Shown here: positions 5,858 through 12,627 of the stretch, in pieces
How positions within the stretch are numbered: position 1 is the stretch's first letter
How the letters are laid out: every line of letters begins with the position of its first letter
NCBI GenBank assembly: GCA_934394545.1
Contig: CAKRRG010000072.1
Location: 1 to 14,142 of the forward strand
From: an uncultured Blautia sp.
GTDB lineage: Bacteria; Bacillota; Clostridia; Lachnospirales; Lachnospiraceae
DNA length: 14,142 bases
Reading direction: 5' to 3'
Program-made: the position numbers and the translations under genes
Notes under the pieces: generated by a model
What the model was told of the DNA's origin: nothing
The model's database searches: none
Seen by the model: only the letters and a program-made list of their open reading frames with translations

Positions 5858-7792
5858 TTATTTCTTCTCTTCCTGAACCTCTACCTTACGGTTCTCTCTG
5901 CTCTTGATCTCCGCTTTGATAGAAGTAATGAACTCACCAAGATCCTTTGATCCTTCATCTCCAAGGAAACGGCTTCTTACAGAAACCTTACCTTCTTCCT
6001 CTTCTTTTGCACCAACAACCAGCATATAAGGAATCTTCTGAAGTCTTGCCTCACGGATCTTGTAGCCGATTTTTTCAGCACGGGTGTCGATCTCAACACG
6101 GATACCAGCCTCTTTCAGCTCGTTTACAACCTTATTTGCATAGTCCATATATTTATCGGAAATCGGAAGCACTTTCACCTGTACAGGAGCAAGCCAGGTT
6201 GGGAATGCACCTGCAAAATGCTCGATCAGGATACCGATGAAACGCTCAATAGAACCAAATGCAACACGATGGATCATAATCGGACGATGCTTTTCTCCAT
6301 CTGCTCCAACATATTCACAGTTGAAACGAAGTGGAAGCTGGAAGTCAAGCTGGATCGTACCACACTGCCAGGTTCTTCCAATGGAATCCTCAAGATGGAA
6401 ATCGATCTTCGGTCCGTAGAATGCTCCGTCTCCCTCATTTACCACATAGTCAAGACCAAGATCATCAAGAGCTCCGCGAAGGGCATCTGTAGCCATATCC
6501 CAGTCTTCATCACTTCCCATGGAATCTTCCGGACGTGTGGAAAGTTCTACGTGATATTTAAAACCAAACAGCTGATATACTTCGTCAATCAGTTTGGCAA
6601 CTCCTTTGATCTCCTCACGGATCTGCTCCGGCATCATAAAGATGTGGGCATCATCCTGTGTGAAGCAGCGCACACGCATAAGTCCGTGAAGCTGTCCGGA
6701 TTTTTCATGACGATGTACCAGACCAAGCTCACCCATACGCAGAGGAAGGTCACGGTAGGAACGTGGCTCTGACTGATATACAAGAATACCGCCAGGACAG
6801 TTCATTGGCTTAATTGCAAAATCCTGATCATCAATTACAGTGGTATACATATTTTCTTTGTAATGATCCCAGTGTCCGGATGTCTCCCAAAGATGACGAG
6901 CCAGCATAATCGGTGTGGAAATTTCAACATATCCTGCCTTCTGATGGATTTCTCTCCAGTAGTCAAGAAGCGTATTCTTCAGAACCATTCCCTTAGGAAG
7001 GAAGAACGGGAATCCAGGACCTTCATCGCTCATCATAAACAGACCCAGCTCTTTGCCAAGTTTTCTGTGGTCACGTTTCTTAGCCTCTTCCATACGGGTA
7101 ATATACTCTTCCAGATCTGCTTTCTTTGTGAAAGAAGTTCCGTAGATTCTGGTAAGCATTTTATTCTTCTCGCTTCCTCTCCAGTAAGCACCTGCAATAC
7201 TGGTAAGCTTGAATGCTTTTATCGGTTTGGTTGTCATCAGGTGAGGTCCTGCACAAAGGTCAACGAACTCTCCCTGCTGATAAAAGCTGATTTCTGAGCC
7301 TTCCGGAAGATCTTCGATAAGTTCTACTTTATATGGCTCATTTTTCTCCTGGAAAAATGCAATTGCATCTTCTCTGGATTTTGTGAAGCGGGTGATCGGA
7401 AGTGCTTCTTTTACAATTTTCTTCATCTCTGCTTCGATTTTTGCAAGATCCTCTGTGGTGATCGGATTCTCGCTGTCAATATCATAATAAAATCCGTCTG
7501 CGATAGATGGTCCGATTGCAAGCTTTACGTCCGGGTACAGTCTCTTGATCGCCTGTGCCATAATATGGGATGTGGTATGACGGAAAGCGCCCTTTCCACC
7601 TTCCTCCTCGAAGGTAAGAATGCTTAACTCACAATCCTTGTCAACTACATGTCTAAGGTCAACAACCTCTCCGTCAACTTCTCCTGCACATGCAACTCTT
7701 GCAAGGCCCTCACTGATGTCTGATGCAATGTCAATAACGGATTTTGCTTCTGCGTATTCTTTTTTAGAACCGTCTTTTAATGTGATAATCAT
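5858..7792 (-). CDS. thrS: threonyl-tRNA synthetase
   Basis: The 644-residue class II synthetase charges tRNA-Thr in the cytoplasm. Domains in order: TGS (1-62), second additional/editing domain (about 63-230), catalytic core (about 240-535) and anticodon-binding domain (about 540-630). The editing site that removes mischarged serine is intact: H72-x3-H76 and C180-x3-H184. Zinc ligands of the active site are C332 (NCPGG), H383 (QDDAH) and H508 (MIHR). Motif 2 contains RHEKSGQLHGLMRVRCF, and motif 3 is in HRVAFGSIERFIGILIE. The ATG at 7792 follows AAAGGAG by 9 nt; the open frame extends 14 codons upstream but has no better site. Expression is controlled by the T-box leader upstream. The short charged tail (VEVQEEKK) is nothing special. 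Confidence 0.98.
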   Translation of the reverse strand: MIITLKDGSKKEYAEAKSVIDIASDISEGLARVACAGEVDGEVVDLRHVVDKDCELSILTFEEEGGKGAFRHTTSHIMAQAIKRLYPDVKLAIGPSIADGFYYDIDSENPITTEDLAKIEAEMKKIVKEALPITRFTKSREDAIAFFQEKNEPYKVELIEDLPEGSEISFYQQGEFVDLCAGPHLMTTKPIKAFKLTSIAGAYWRGSEKNKMLTRIYGTSFTKKADLEEYITRMEEAKKRDHRKLGKELGLFMMSDEGPGFPFFLPKGMVLKNTLLDYWREIHQKAGYVEISTPIMLARHLWETSGHWDHYKENMYTTVIDDQDFAIKPMNCPGGILVYQSEPRSYRDLPLRMGELGLVHRHEKSGQLHGLMRVRCFTQDDAHIFMMPEQIREEIKGVAKLIDEVYQLFGFKYHVELSTRPEDSMGSDEDWDMATDALRGALDDLGLDYVVNEGDGAFYGPKIDFHLEDSIGRTWQCGTIQLDFQLPLRFNCEYVGADGEKHRPIMIHRVAFGSIERFIGILIEHFAGAFPTWLAPVQVKVLPISDKYMDYANKVVNELKEAGIRVEIDTRAEKIGYKIREARLQKIPYMLVVGAKEEEEGKVSVRSRFLGDEGSKDLGEFITSIKAEIKSRENRKVEVQEEKK

Positions 7793-7891
7793 GATTCGTG
7801 TCTCCTTTTCTTTTTCTGAAACTGTATCTGGCAAAACACCGCCAGGTACTTATAAAACGTATGATAACGTTTGCCTACACAGGGACGAGGG

Positions 7892-7934
7892 AAAAAACAA
7901 AAAAGCCCCTTACAATGCTCTCACACTGTAAGGG
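7892..7934 (-). terminator. regulated intrinsic terminator of the thrS T-box leader
   Basis: CCCTTACA (7907-7914) pairs with TGTAAGGG (7927-7934), extended inside by TG/CA after one mismatch. On the minus strand it is followed by two runs of six T (7904-7899 and 7897-7892) separated by one G. About 100 nt then separate it from the thrS start. It competes with the antiterminator containing the T-box sequence. Confidence 0.9.
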
Positions 7935-8145
7935 ACGAATATACTCGCGGTTCCACCCTGCTTGCCATAGCATACGTATCTGTAAACCAGGCCACTTATT
8001 TGATGGTAACGGAATCACCGGACCGGATTAGGGCCACTCAGAGGTAGTTTTCAACTGCTTCCTGATAAGGCATTTCCAGCTGCCTGCCTCTCTCTGAAAC
8101 ATTCCACAGTTTACTCTTCTCATCAACGTGTTTTCTTATCACTAT
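7892..8145 (-). promoter_or_regulatory. T-box riboswitch (tRNA-Thr sensing) of thrS
   Basis: The minus-strand leader contains the T-box core AGGGTGGAACCGCG (7959-7946), whose TGGA bulge pairs with the 3' end UCCA of uncharged tRNA. Upstream, Stem I shows the AGTA loop-E motif, then AACTG, which pairs with CAGTT just before the specifier region. After CAGTT the sequence is GAAAACTACC, which puts threonine codons ACT (8048-8046) and ACC (8045-8043) where the specifier should be. ACT is favoured because a purine follows it and the lower helix then starts at once. When tRNA-Thr is uncharged, the antiterminator forms and thrS is transcribed. The T-box and terminator are seen directly; the fold was worked out by eye. 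Confidence 0.93.
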
Positions 8146-8150
8146 GCCCC

Positions 8151-8179
8151 ATTATAGCCTTGGCTTTTTGGTTTGTCAA
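8151..8179 (-). promoter_or_regulatory. sigma-A promoter of thrS
   Basis: TTGACA (8179-8174) and TATAAT (8156-8151) are both perfect and exactly 17 bp apart. The start would be near 8144, at the beginning of the T-box leader. This is a strong constitutive-looking promoter, consistent with control being left to the leader. A tandem repeat lies immediately upstream of the -35. Confidence 0.92.
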
Positions 8180-8180
8180 T

Positions 8181-8233
8181 AAGCTGAAAAATAATTTTCT
8201 CCGGTTTAAGCTGAAAATAATTTTCTCCGGTTA
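8181..8233. repeat. tandem direct repeat (27 + 26 bp) with palindromic core upstream of the thrS promoter
   Basis: Copy 1 occupies 8181-8207 and copy 2 8208-8233; both begin AAGCTGAAAA and end TTTTCTCCGGTT. They differ by one A in a homopolymer and the last base. Copy 2 contains GAAAATAATTTTC, a 13-bp odd-centred palindrome; copy 1 has it with one extra A. The array abuts the -35 of thrS and lies 31 bp after the ydcF stop. It could be an operator pair, an upstream A-tract activator element, or simple slippage. Confidence 0.9.
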
Positions 8234-8264
8234 TTTGATTTCTTGACCCCAACATCATTTGCTA

Positions 8265-9011
8265 TCAGATATTCCCTCTAAGCTTCTCCTTAACAAGTGC
8301 TGCCACTTCCCGCACCACATAATGGACCTGCATAACAGGGTCTGACTCTGCCGCAATTCCAAACGGATGCTCATATCCCATTTTCTTTGCCAGCTTTACA
8401 GCACGATACACATGAAAATTATTAGACAAAATACCTGTATTCTTCTTTCTGCATCCGGTAAGCTTATCAGAAAATTTCAGATTCTCCATGGTACTGGTAG
8501 AGTTTTCTTCTAATACCAGCCGCTCCCTGGAAATTCCATGTGCAGTCAGATAATTTTCCATACACTTTGCTTCTGTAATGTCTTCACCAAATCCCCGGCC
8601 ACCTGAAAGTATCAAAATGGTATCTTCATTCTCCCTGGCGTATTTAAGAGCTGCCTTCAGACGAAGCTCCAGAGCCTTAGACGGCACATCCCCTTTCACA
8701 TGAGCACCTAATACGACCACATAATCCAGATTCTTTTTTCCGGAGGTCTTCATTCCGGAAATCACATGACTGCAGATAACCGCAAAACATAATATACCGG
8801 CCAGAAGCACTGCACCAATTCCATATTTCATCCATCCACAAAAAAATCCGGGATGATTTCTGCCATATCGCATCAGCACTGCGCCACCTTCGAAAAGCAC
8901 TGTGAGCAGCACCCAGAACCAGGCAAAATCTGCTGTAATTCCTGCATAAACCACGATCAGCAGATAATAAGCCAGACATATAATGCCTGCACAAAAACAT
9001 ATTAAACTCAA
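8265..9011 (-). CDS. YdcF/SanA-family (DUF218) membrane protein
   Basis: The 248-residue protein has three hydrophobic N-terminal segments (about 2-24, 28-47 and 60-83), followed by a DUF218 domain: DYVVVLGAHVKGDVPSKALELRLKAA, then ILILSGGRG, EDITEAKCMENYL, and LVLEENSTSTMENL. The GSGG/ENST-type motifs and late LSNNFHVYRAVKLAK block fit the family. E. coli relatives (SanA, ElyC, YdcF) affect envelope integrity or peptidoglycan and lipid-carrier metabolism; the biochemical activity is not settled. The only plausible in-frame start near the first hydrophobic stretch is a TTG at 9011, because TGA precedes it. An out-of-frame ATG with better spacing lies 7 nt upstream. Expression may come from read-through past the hairpins following the SEC-C gene. 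The family call is firm, while the start is uncertain. Confidence 0.85.
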   Translation of the reverse strand: MSLICFCAGIICLAYYLLIVVYAGITADFAWFWVLLTVLFEGGAVLMRYGRNHPGFFCGWMKYGIGAVLLAGILCFAVICSHVISGMKTSGKKNLDYVVVLGAHVKGDVPSKALELRLKAALKYARENEDTILILSGGRGFGEDITEAKCMENYLTAHGISRERLVLEENSTSTMENLKFSDKLTGCRKKNTGILSNNFHVYRAVKLAKKMGYEHPFGIAAESDPVMQVHYVVREVAALVKEKLRGNI

Positions 9012-9038
9012 ATTTCATTCTCTCTTTCTAAACGGAAA

Positions 9039-9073
9039 CGGATTGCATGGTTGTTAGCTACCATCACAATCCG
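9039..9073 (-). terminator. hairpin between the SEC-C gene and ydcF, probable terminator
   Basis: CGGATTG plus ATGGT (9039-9051) pair with ACCAT plus CAATCCG (9060-9073), with a small internal loop. On the minus strand the stem is followed by TTTCCGTTT, a weak U-rich tract. It probably ends the SEC-C transcript, with some read-through into ydcF. Confidence 0.6.
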
Positions 9074-9082
9074 TCTCGGTTA

Positions 9083-9103
9083 TCGAAGTCTACCAGACTT
9101 CGA
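9083..9103. repeat. perfect 9-bp inverted repeat with 3-nt loop
   Basis: TCGAAGTCT (9083-9091) and AGACTTCGA (9095-9103) flank ACC. It lies 17 nt after the SEC-C stop and just before the larger hairpin at 9039-9073. No T-run follows on either strand, so it may protect the 3' end of the message rather than terminate it. Confidence 0.7.
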
Positions 9104-9120
9104 ACAATATTCACATTCGA

Positions 9121-9633
9121 TTAGTTTCTGCCACAGCAGAATTTATATTTCTTTCCGCTTCCACATGGACACGGATCATTACGTCCGATCTTGTGTGCCT
9201 TAACAACAGTTCCAGATTTCTTCTGCTCAAGATAAAGCTCTTTACGCTTCTCCGGTGTAAAGATCTTATCCCACTGTGGAAGATTGTAAAGCCAGTCTGC
9301 CTTAGCATCTACCATGTTCTTATAAAGAAGCTCTTTATCAAAGCAAAGGCTTACGGTAGTATTCTCATCCATAGTCTCGATCGGATTCTGAATCTTAAGA
9401 CTGTCATTGATTCCATCAAGGAAACCAACCATGGTAAGTACTTCCAGATTATATTTCTCAGCAAGCTCTTTAACAGTACCGGTAACTACCTCATCCGGAT
9501 TCTCAAGAAGCTGTGCATAAATATTCTTCTCAATACTAAAATATCTAGCCCAGAACTGCTGAAGTTTATTACGGTCTGCCTGCTGGTCATAAGCAATGGC
9601 ACGCCACTGCTCTAAAATGGTCTTGTCGCTCAT
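9121..9633 (-). CDS. SEC-C metal-binding domain protein
   Basis: The 170-residue soluble protein ends in a classic SEC-C motif, [18 protein letters not shown], with C155-x-C157 and C166-C167 expected to bind one zinc ion. This motif occurs at the end of SecA, where it contacts SecB and lipids, and in many stand-alone proteins. The first 140 residues are largely helical and belong to a family common in Clostridia whose role I do not know. The start ATG follows GAGGAA with about 8 nt spacing. A promoter at 9690-9718 and hairpins at 9039-9103 suggest it is transcribed alone. SecA is excluded because there is no helicase domain. Motif identity is certain; the function is unknown. Confidence 0.9.
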   Translation of the reverse strand: MSDKTILEQWRAIAYDQQADRNKLQQFWARYFSIEKNIYAQLLENPDEVVTGTVKELAEKYNLEVLTMVGFLDGINDSLKIQNPIETMDENTTVSLCFDKELLYKNMVDAKADWLYNLPQWDKIFTPEKRKELYLEQKKSGTVVKAHKIGRNDPCPCGSGKKYKFCCGRN

Positions 9634-9689
9634 TTTTTATTCCTCTTTTCAACAAATTTCGTAATTATGCCGTTTTACAGCTGGATGTT

Positions 9690-9718
9690 ATTATACCATC
9701 TTTTACTGAAAAACACAA
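9690..9718 (-). promoter_or_regulatory. probable promoter of the SEC-C protein gene
   Basis: A perfect TATAAT (9695-9690) is preceded at 17 bp by TTGTGT (9718-9713), a weak -35. The start would be near 9683, about 50 nt before the SEC-C start codon. Confidence 0.6.
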
Positions 9719-9810
9719 ATCCTATTTTTACTCCAAAATTTTCTTGCGGATATTTCATAAAATATGTACTGTTTTTCTGTTACATCTGCATAAAACCAAG
9801 AAGCATTGTC

Positions 9811-9960
9811 TATACTATGGTTGTTCAGTAAAATGAACATACAAATTCATTGAATCCCCCTTCAATGACGATGACGTAATACAAAAGAGAAACGAGATTA
9901 ACTTTTATCCTCCCCGAAACGCCCTGCTTTCTTCACATGGAAGCCAGGGCGTTCTCCATG
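9811..9960 (+). ncRNA. candidate small RNA: three consecutive hairpins with C-rich single strands
   Basis: This interval has no plausible reading frame on either strand but three consecutive perfect or near-perfect stems. Hairpin 1 is TGTTCA (9822-9827) with TGAACA (9834-9839), loop GTAAAA. Hairpin 2 is TCATTGAA (9847-9854) with TTCAATGA (9861-9868), loop TCCCCC. Hairpin 3 is AACGCCCTG (9918-9926) with CAGGGCGTT (9945-9953). TATACT at 9811-9816 would serve as a -10 on the plus strand, although the -35 is poor. On that strand the loop and the linker (TATCCTCCCC, 9907-9916) are C-rich and complementary to Shine-Dalgarno sequences, as in Firmicute sRNAs with UCCC motifs such as RsaE/RoxS. No T-run follows hairpin 3. 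Hairpins are seen; transcription, strand and function are inferred. Confidence 0.35.
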
Positions 9961-9973
9961 TCCTTTTCCAGTC

Positions 9974-10282
9974 TTACTTAACATTTTCCATAACAAACCG
10001 ATATGCATTTTGGTAAAAAATCTTCTCCGTCAGTTTTTCTCCAAACCCATGATCCAGAACCGCCTTTCTCAGGTCCGGAAGCATCAGCATATCTTCTACG
10101 CCTTTATCGGAAAGATGTGAAATATCCAGGACCAGATTCTGAAGAAGAAGGTTCTTTACCAGCTCTTTTCCTGCATCTGTCAGCCCCTTGTTCTGATCAA
10201 AGGCTGCTCCGCATCCATACTCATTCTCATAATTCCAGACAAGCATGGCAAAACGAAAGCCCATTTCTCTTACCTTTTCCAC
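9974..10282 (-). pseudogene. remnant of a peptidase M19 (membrane/renal dipeptidase-type) gene
   Basis: The 102-residue frame resembles two separate parts of M19 zinc dipeptidases joined together. Residues 1-67 (KVREMGFRFAMLVWNYENE, GCG, GLTDAGKELVKNLL, LVLDISHLSDKG) match the middle of the family. From about residue 69 (LPDLRKAVLDHGF, EKIFYQNAYRFVMENV) it matches the extreme C-terminus. About 300 residues is the normal length, so the N-terminal third, with the HxD and Glu zinc ligands, and the segment with the later catalytic residues are missing. Of the metal ligands only the His of DISHLSD remains. It starts at a GTG with no good ribosome binding site, and a TGA lies 10 codons upstream. 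It should be inactive. Correspondence to M19 is from memory of the family; the internal deletion is inferred. Confidence 0.7.
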
Positions 10283-10374
10283 ATAGTTTCCTCATGCATC
10301 TGGTCGCATCCTCGCGGAGCATTTTTTGTGTAATAGGAACATTACCAAGTATCAAGTGTTTTTTATGTTTATCT

Positions 10375-11196
10375 CTATTTTACTCCAAGCTTCTCCAGTT
10401 CTCCTGCAGCCTGCTTCAGGTCATGGAACTGGATTGCGTGGATTCCCAGCTTTCTTGCAGCCTCACAATTTTCCAGGCGGTCATCCAGAAATACACTCTC
10501 CTCCGGCTTCAGACCAAATCTGGAAAGAAGTGTTTCATAAATATCCGCTTCCGGCTTAATCTGCTGAACCTCGCAGGAGAAGATCACACCATCCATATTT
10601 TTCAGGAATGGCATTTTATTCTCTCTTGTCTGATCCAGCATAAACTGGCTGTAATTGGATAAAATATACAGGTGGTAACCCTGACTTTTCAGATATCCTG
10701 TCCAGGTCTCTGCGTAATCCTTGATTCCAATTGTTTTCTCAGATTCATTGAGAACACGCTTTACATCTTCCTCATATTCCGCCGGAAGTGCAGCTATAAA
10801 CTGCTTCCGATATTCTTCCTCAGACAGAAGGCCCCGATCACGTTCATTCCAGATCTGGCTTTTAAAGACTTTCTCTGCAATCTGTTTTTCCTCTTCTTCC
10901 GGAAAGTTAAAATTCTTCAGATATGTTTCCCAATCATAGGAAACCAGAACCTGTCCCACATCAAAAATAATATTTTTCATTTCCCCCTCAGCCTCCTTCT
11001 TGTCCTTCTTCAAAAGCTTGTAAACCATAAAAAACACATAAGCCAGCACCGGCACCAGAATTACAGTACCTACTGCTTCCTTAAAGTTCCCCTGGGCATT
11101 CTCACCGCTTCCAAACGCAAAAATCATAGGCAGGCAGCACACTGCCAGCAAAACTACCACTCCGAAAACAGCAGCGATTCTTTTAAAATTCTTCAT
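10375..11196 (-). CDS. HAD-family phosphatase fused to an N-terminal two-helix membrane segment
   Basis: From the ATG at 11196 (preceded by AAAGGAAAT with about 8 nt spacing) the protein has 273 residues. Residues 6-28 and about 42-62 are membrane helices. This N-terminal part resembles a stand-alone small membrane protein of Lachnospiraceae. A charged linker (KKDKKEAEGE) leads to a complete subfamily-IA HAD hydrolase from residue 73: motif I MKNIIFDVGQVLV with nucleophile D79, motif II LSNYS, motif III lysine in IKPEADIYETLL, and motif IV VFLDDRLEN. The second Asp of the usual DxD is replaced by Gly, as in YihX-type sugar-phosphate phosphatases (FDLGNV). The substrate is unknown. The ATG at 10980 has its own AAGGAGG, so a soluble form could also be made. 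It follows purA on the same strand after a strong hairpin. Confidence 0.85.
   Translation of the reverse strand: MKNFKRIAAVFGVVVLLAVCCLPMIFAFGSGENAQGNFKEAVGTVILVPVLAYVFFMVYKLLKKDKKEAEGEMKNIIFDVGQVLVSYDWETYLKNFNFPEEEEKQIAEKVFKSQIWNERDRGLLSEEEYRKQFIAALPAEYEEDVKRVLNESEKTIGIKDYAETWTGYLKSQGYHLYILSNYSQFMLDQTRENKMPFLKNMDGVIFSCEVQQIKPEADIYETLLSRFGLKPEESVFLDDRLENCEAARKLGIHAIQFHDLKQAAGELEKLGVK
10980..10998 (-). promoter_or_regulatory. internal ribosome binding site and start codon for the soluble HAD domain
   Basis: A perfect AAGGAGG (10998-10992) lies 11 nt before an in-frame ATG (10980), with an extra GGGGGA between them. That ATG starts exactly at the first beta strand of the HAD domain (MKNIIFDVG). 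The spacing is slightly long, but the site is stronger than the one at the upstream start. Confidence 0.6.
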
Positions 11197-11227
11197 TTTT
11201 ATTTCCTTTTCTTTCAGATACAACACA

Positions 11228-11249
11228 CGCCGGAGAAAATCCTCCGGCG
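11228..11249 (-). terminator. hairpin after purA, probable terminator or attenuator
   Basis: CGCCGGAG (11228-11235) pairs perfectly with CTCCGGCG (11242-11249) around a 6-nt loop. It is 51 nt after the purA stop. On the minus strand it is followed by TGTGTTGTATC, a poor U-tract. It may only partly separate purA from the HAD gene 31 nt further on. Confidence 0.6.
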
Positions 11250-11300
11250 CAGTTATACTCTTACATATAAGCGGCTGATCTCCTGCCGCATCTTTCCCGA

Positions 11301-12581
11301 TTATTTATTTCTGTAAATAATATCGTTTCTTCCCGGTCCGTTGGAAACCATGGTGATCGGATAGCCGATTTTCTCCTCAATAAACTCGATATATTTTCTG
11401 CAGTTCTCCGGAAGATCCTCATAATTCTTAATTCCACGGATATCACAATTCCATCCTGGGAGTGTCTCAATAACAGGTTTTGCCTTCTCCAGCTTCGCTG
11501 TGGTCGGGAAATCTGTAGTAATTTCTCCGTCGATGTCATAAGCAACACAAACCGGAATCTCTTTCAGATAACCAAGTACATCAAGTACCGTAAAGGCAAC
11601 ATCCGTAGCTCCCTGCAGACGGCAGCCGTATTTAGATGCAACACAGTCATACCAGCCCATACGTCTCGGACGTCCGGTAGTAGCACCGTATTCTCCACCA
11701 TCACCGCCACGTCTTCTAAGCTCATCTGCCTCTTCCCCGAAAATCTCAGAAACAAACGCACCTGCACCTACCGCACTTGAGTAAGCCTTGCTTACAACAA
11801 CGATCTTCTGAATCTCATATGGAGGTACACCTGCTCCGATGGCACCGTATGCTGCCAGTGTGGAAGAGGAGGTAACCATAGGATAAATTCCATGATCCGG
11901 ATCCTTCAGAGTTCCAAGCTGTCCCTCAAGAAGAATCTCTTTGCCCTCTTTTAAGGCATTGTTCAGATACAGGGAAACATCACATACATATGGTGCAACC
12001 ATTTTCTTGTATTCCATCAGTTCTGCGAAAAGTTCCTCTACATTCAGAAGCGGTTTGTGATATAAATGCTCAAGAAGAACATTCTTAGTTTCACAAACAC
12101 TTGCCAGTTTCTCTTTCAGACGATCCTCGTCAAAGAGTTCATTTACCTGGAAACCGATTTTCGCATACTTATCAGAATAAAATGGTGCAATACCGGATTT
12201 GGTAGAACCGAAGGACTTACCGCCCAGACGTTCTTCCTCATACTGGTCAAACAGAATGTGGTATGGCATAACCATCTGTGCTCTGTCAGAAATAAGGATC
12301 TTCGGTGCCGGAACACCTTTGCTTACCACTTCATTATATTCTTTAAAAAATACAGGGATATTTAATGCAACACCATTACCGATCACACTTGTGGTGTGTC
12401 CGTAAAATACACCTGACGGCAGGGTGTGAAGTGCGAATTTGCCATAGTCATTTACAATGGTATGTCCGGCATTTGCGCCACCCTGAAAACGAACGATAAT
12501 ATCAGCTTTCTCAGCGAGCATGTCGGTAATTTTTCCTTTACCTTCATCTCCCCAGTTTGCTCCAACTACTGCTTTGATCAT
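11301..12581 (-). CDS. purA: adenylosuccinate synthetase, divergent form
   Basis: The 426-residue enzyme should condense IMP with aspartate using GTP, the first step from IMP to AMP. The GTP/catalytic core is conserved: GANWGDEGKGKITD with D12, GGANAGHT with H40, GATTGRPRRMGW (299-310), and a late SNGPGR block. Several segments that contact IMP and aspartate in E. coli PurA differ: the usual EGAQGTLLD reads EGQLGTLKD (219-227), KAYTTRVG reads KAYSSAVG (265-272), and the Arg of ARRG reads AKIG (140-143). The protein lacks no block, so it is a divergent but complete family member. The retained catalytic Asp argues against the phage PurZ type. The ATG follows AGGAGG by 10 nt. It lies 46 nt downstream of purB on the same strand, forming an AMP-branch operon. 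PurA identity rests on both fold motifs and context. Confidence 0.93.
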   Translation of the reverse strand: MIKAVVGANWGDEGKGKITDMLAEKADIIVRFQGGANAGHTIVNDYGKFALHTLPSGVFYGHTTSVIGNGVALNIPVFFKEYNEVVSKGVPAPKILISDRAQMVMPYHILFDQYEEERLGGKSFGSTKSGIAPFYSDKYAKIGFQVNELFDEDRLKEKLASVCETKNVLLEHLYHKPLLNVEELFAELMEYKKMVAPYVCDVSLYLNNALKEGKEILLEGQLGTLKDPDHGIYPMVTSSSTLAAYGAIGAGVPPYEIQKIVVVSKAYSSAVGAGAFVSEIFGEEADELRRRGGDGGEYGATTGRPRRMGWYDCVASKYGCRLQGATDVAFTVLDVLGYLKEIPVCVAYDIDGEITTDFPTTAKLEKAKPVIETLPGWNCDIRGIKNYEDLPENCRKYIEFIEEKIGYPITMVSNGPGRNDIIYRNK

Positions 12582-12627
12582 AATTCAAAATCCTCCTGTG
12601 TTTATAATTATGAAAATCCCGAACGGA

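Noticed and set aside
9918..9953. GC-rich hairpin as an ordinary intrinsic terminator of the dipeptidase relic
   Set aside because: No T-run follows on either strand. It is reported instead as part of the candidate small RNA.
11301..12581. Phage-type PurZ (2-aminoadenylosuccinate synthetase) instead of PurA
   Set aside because: The catalytic Asp in WGDEGKGK is retained, whereas PurZ typically replaces it, and the gene is next to purB in a housekeeping context.
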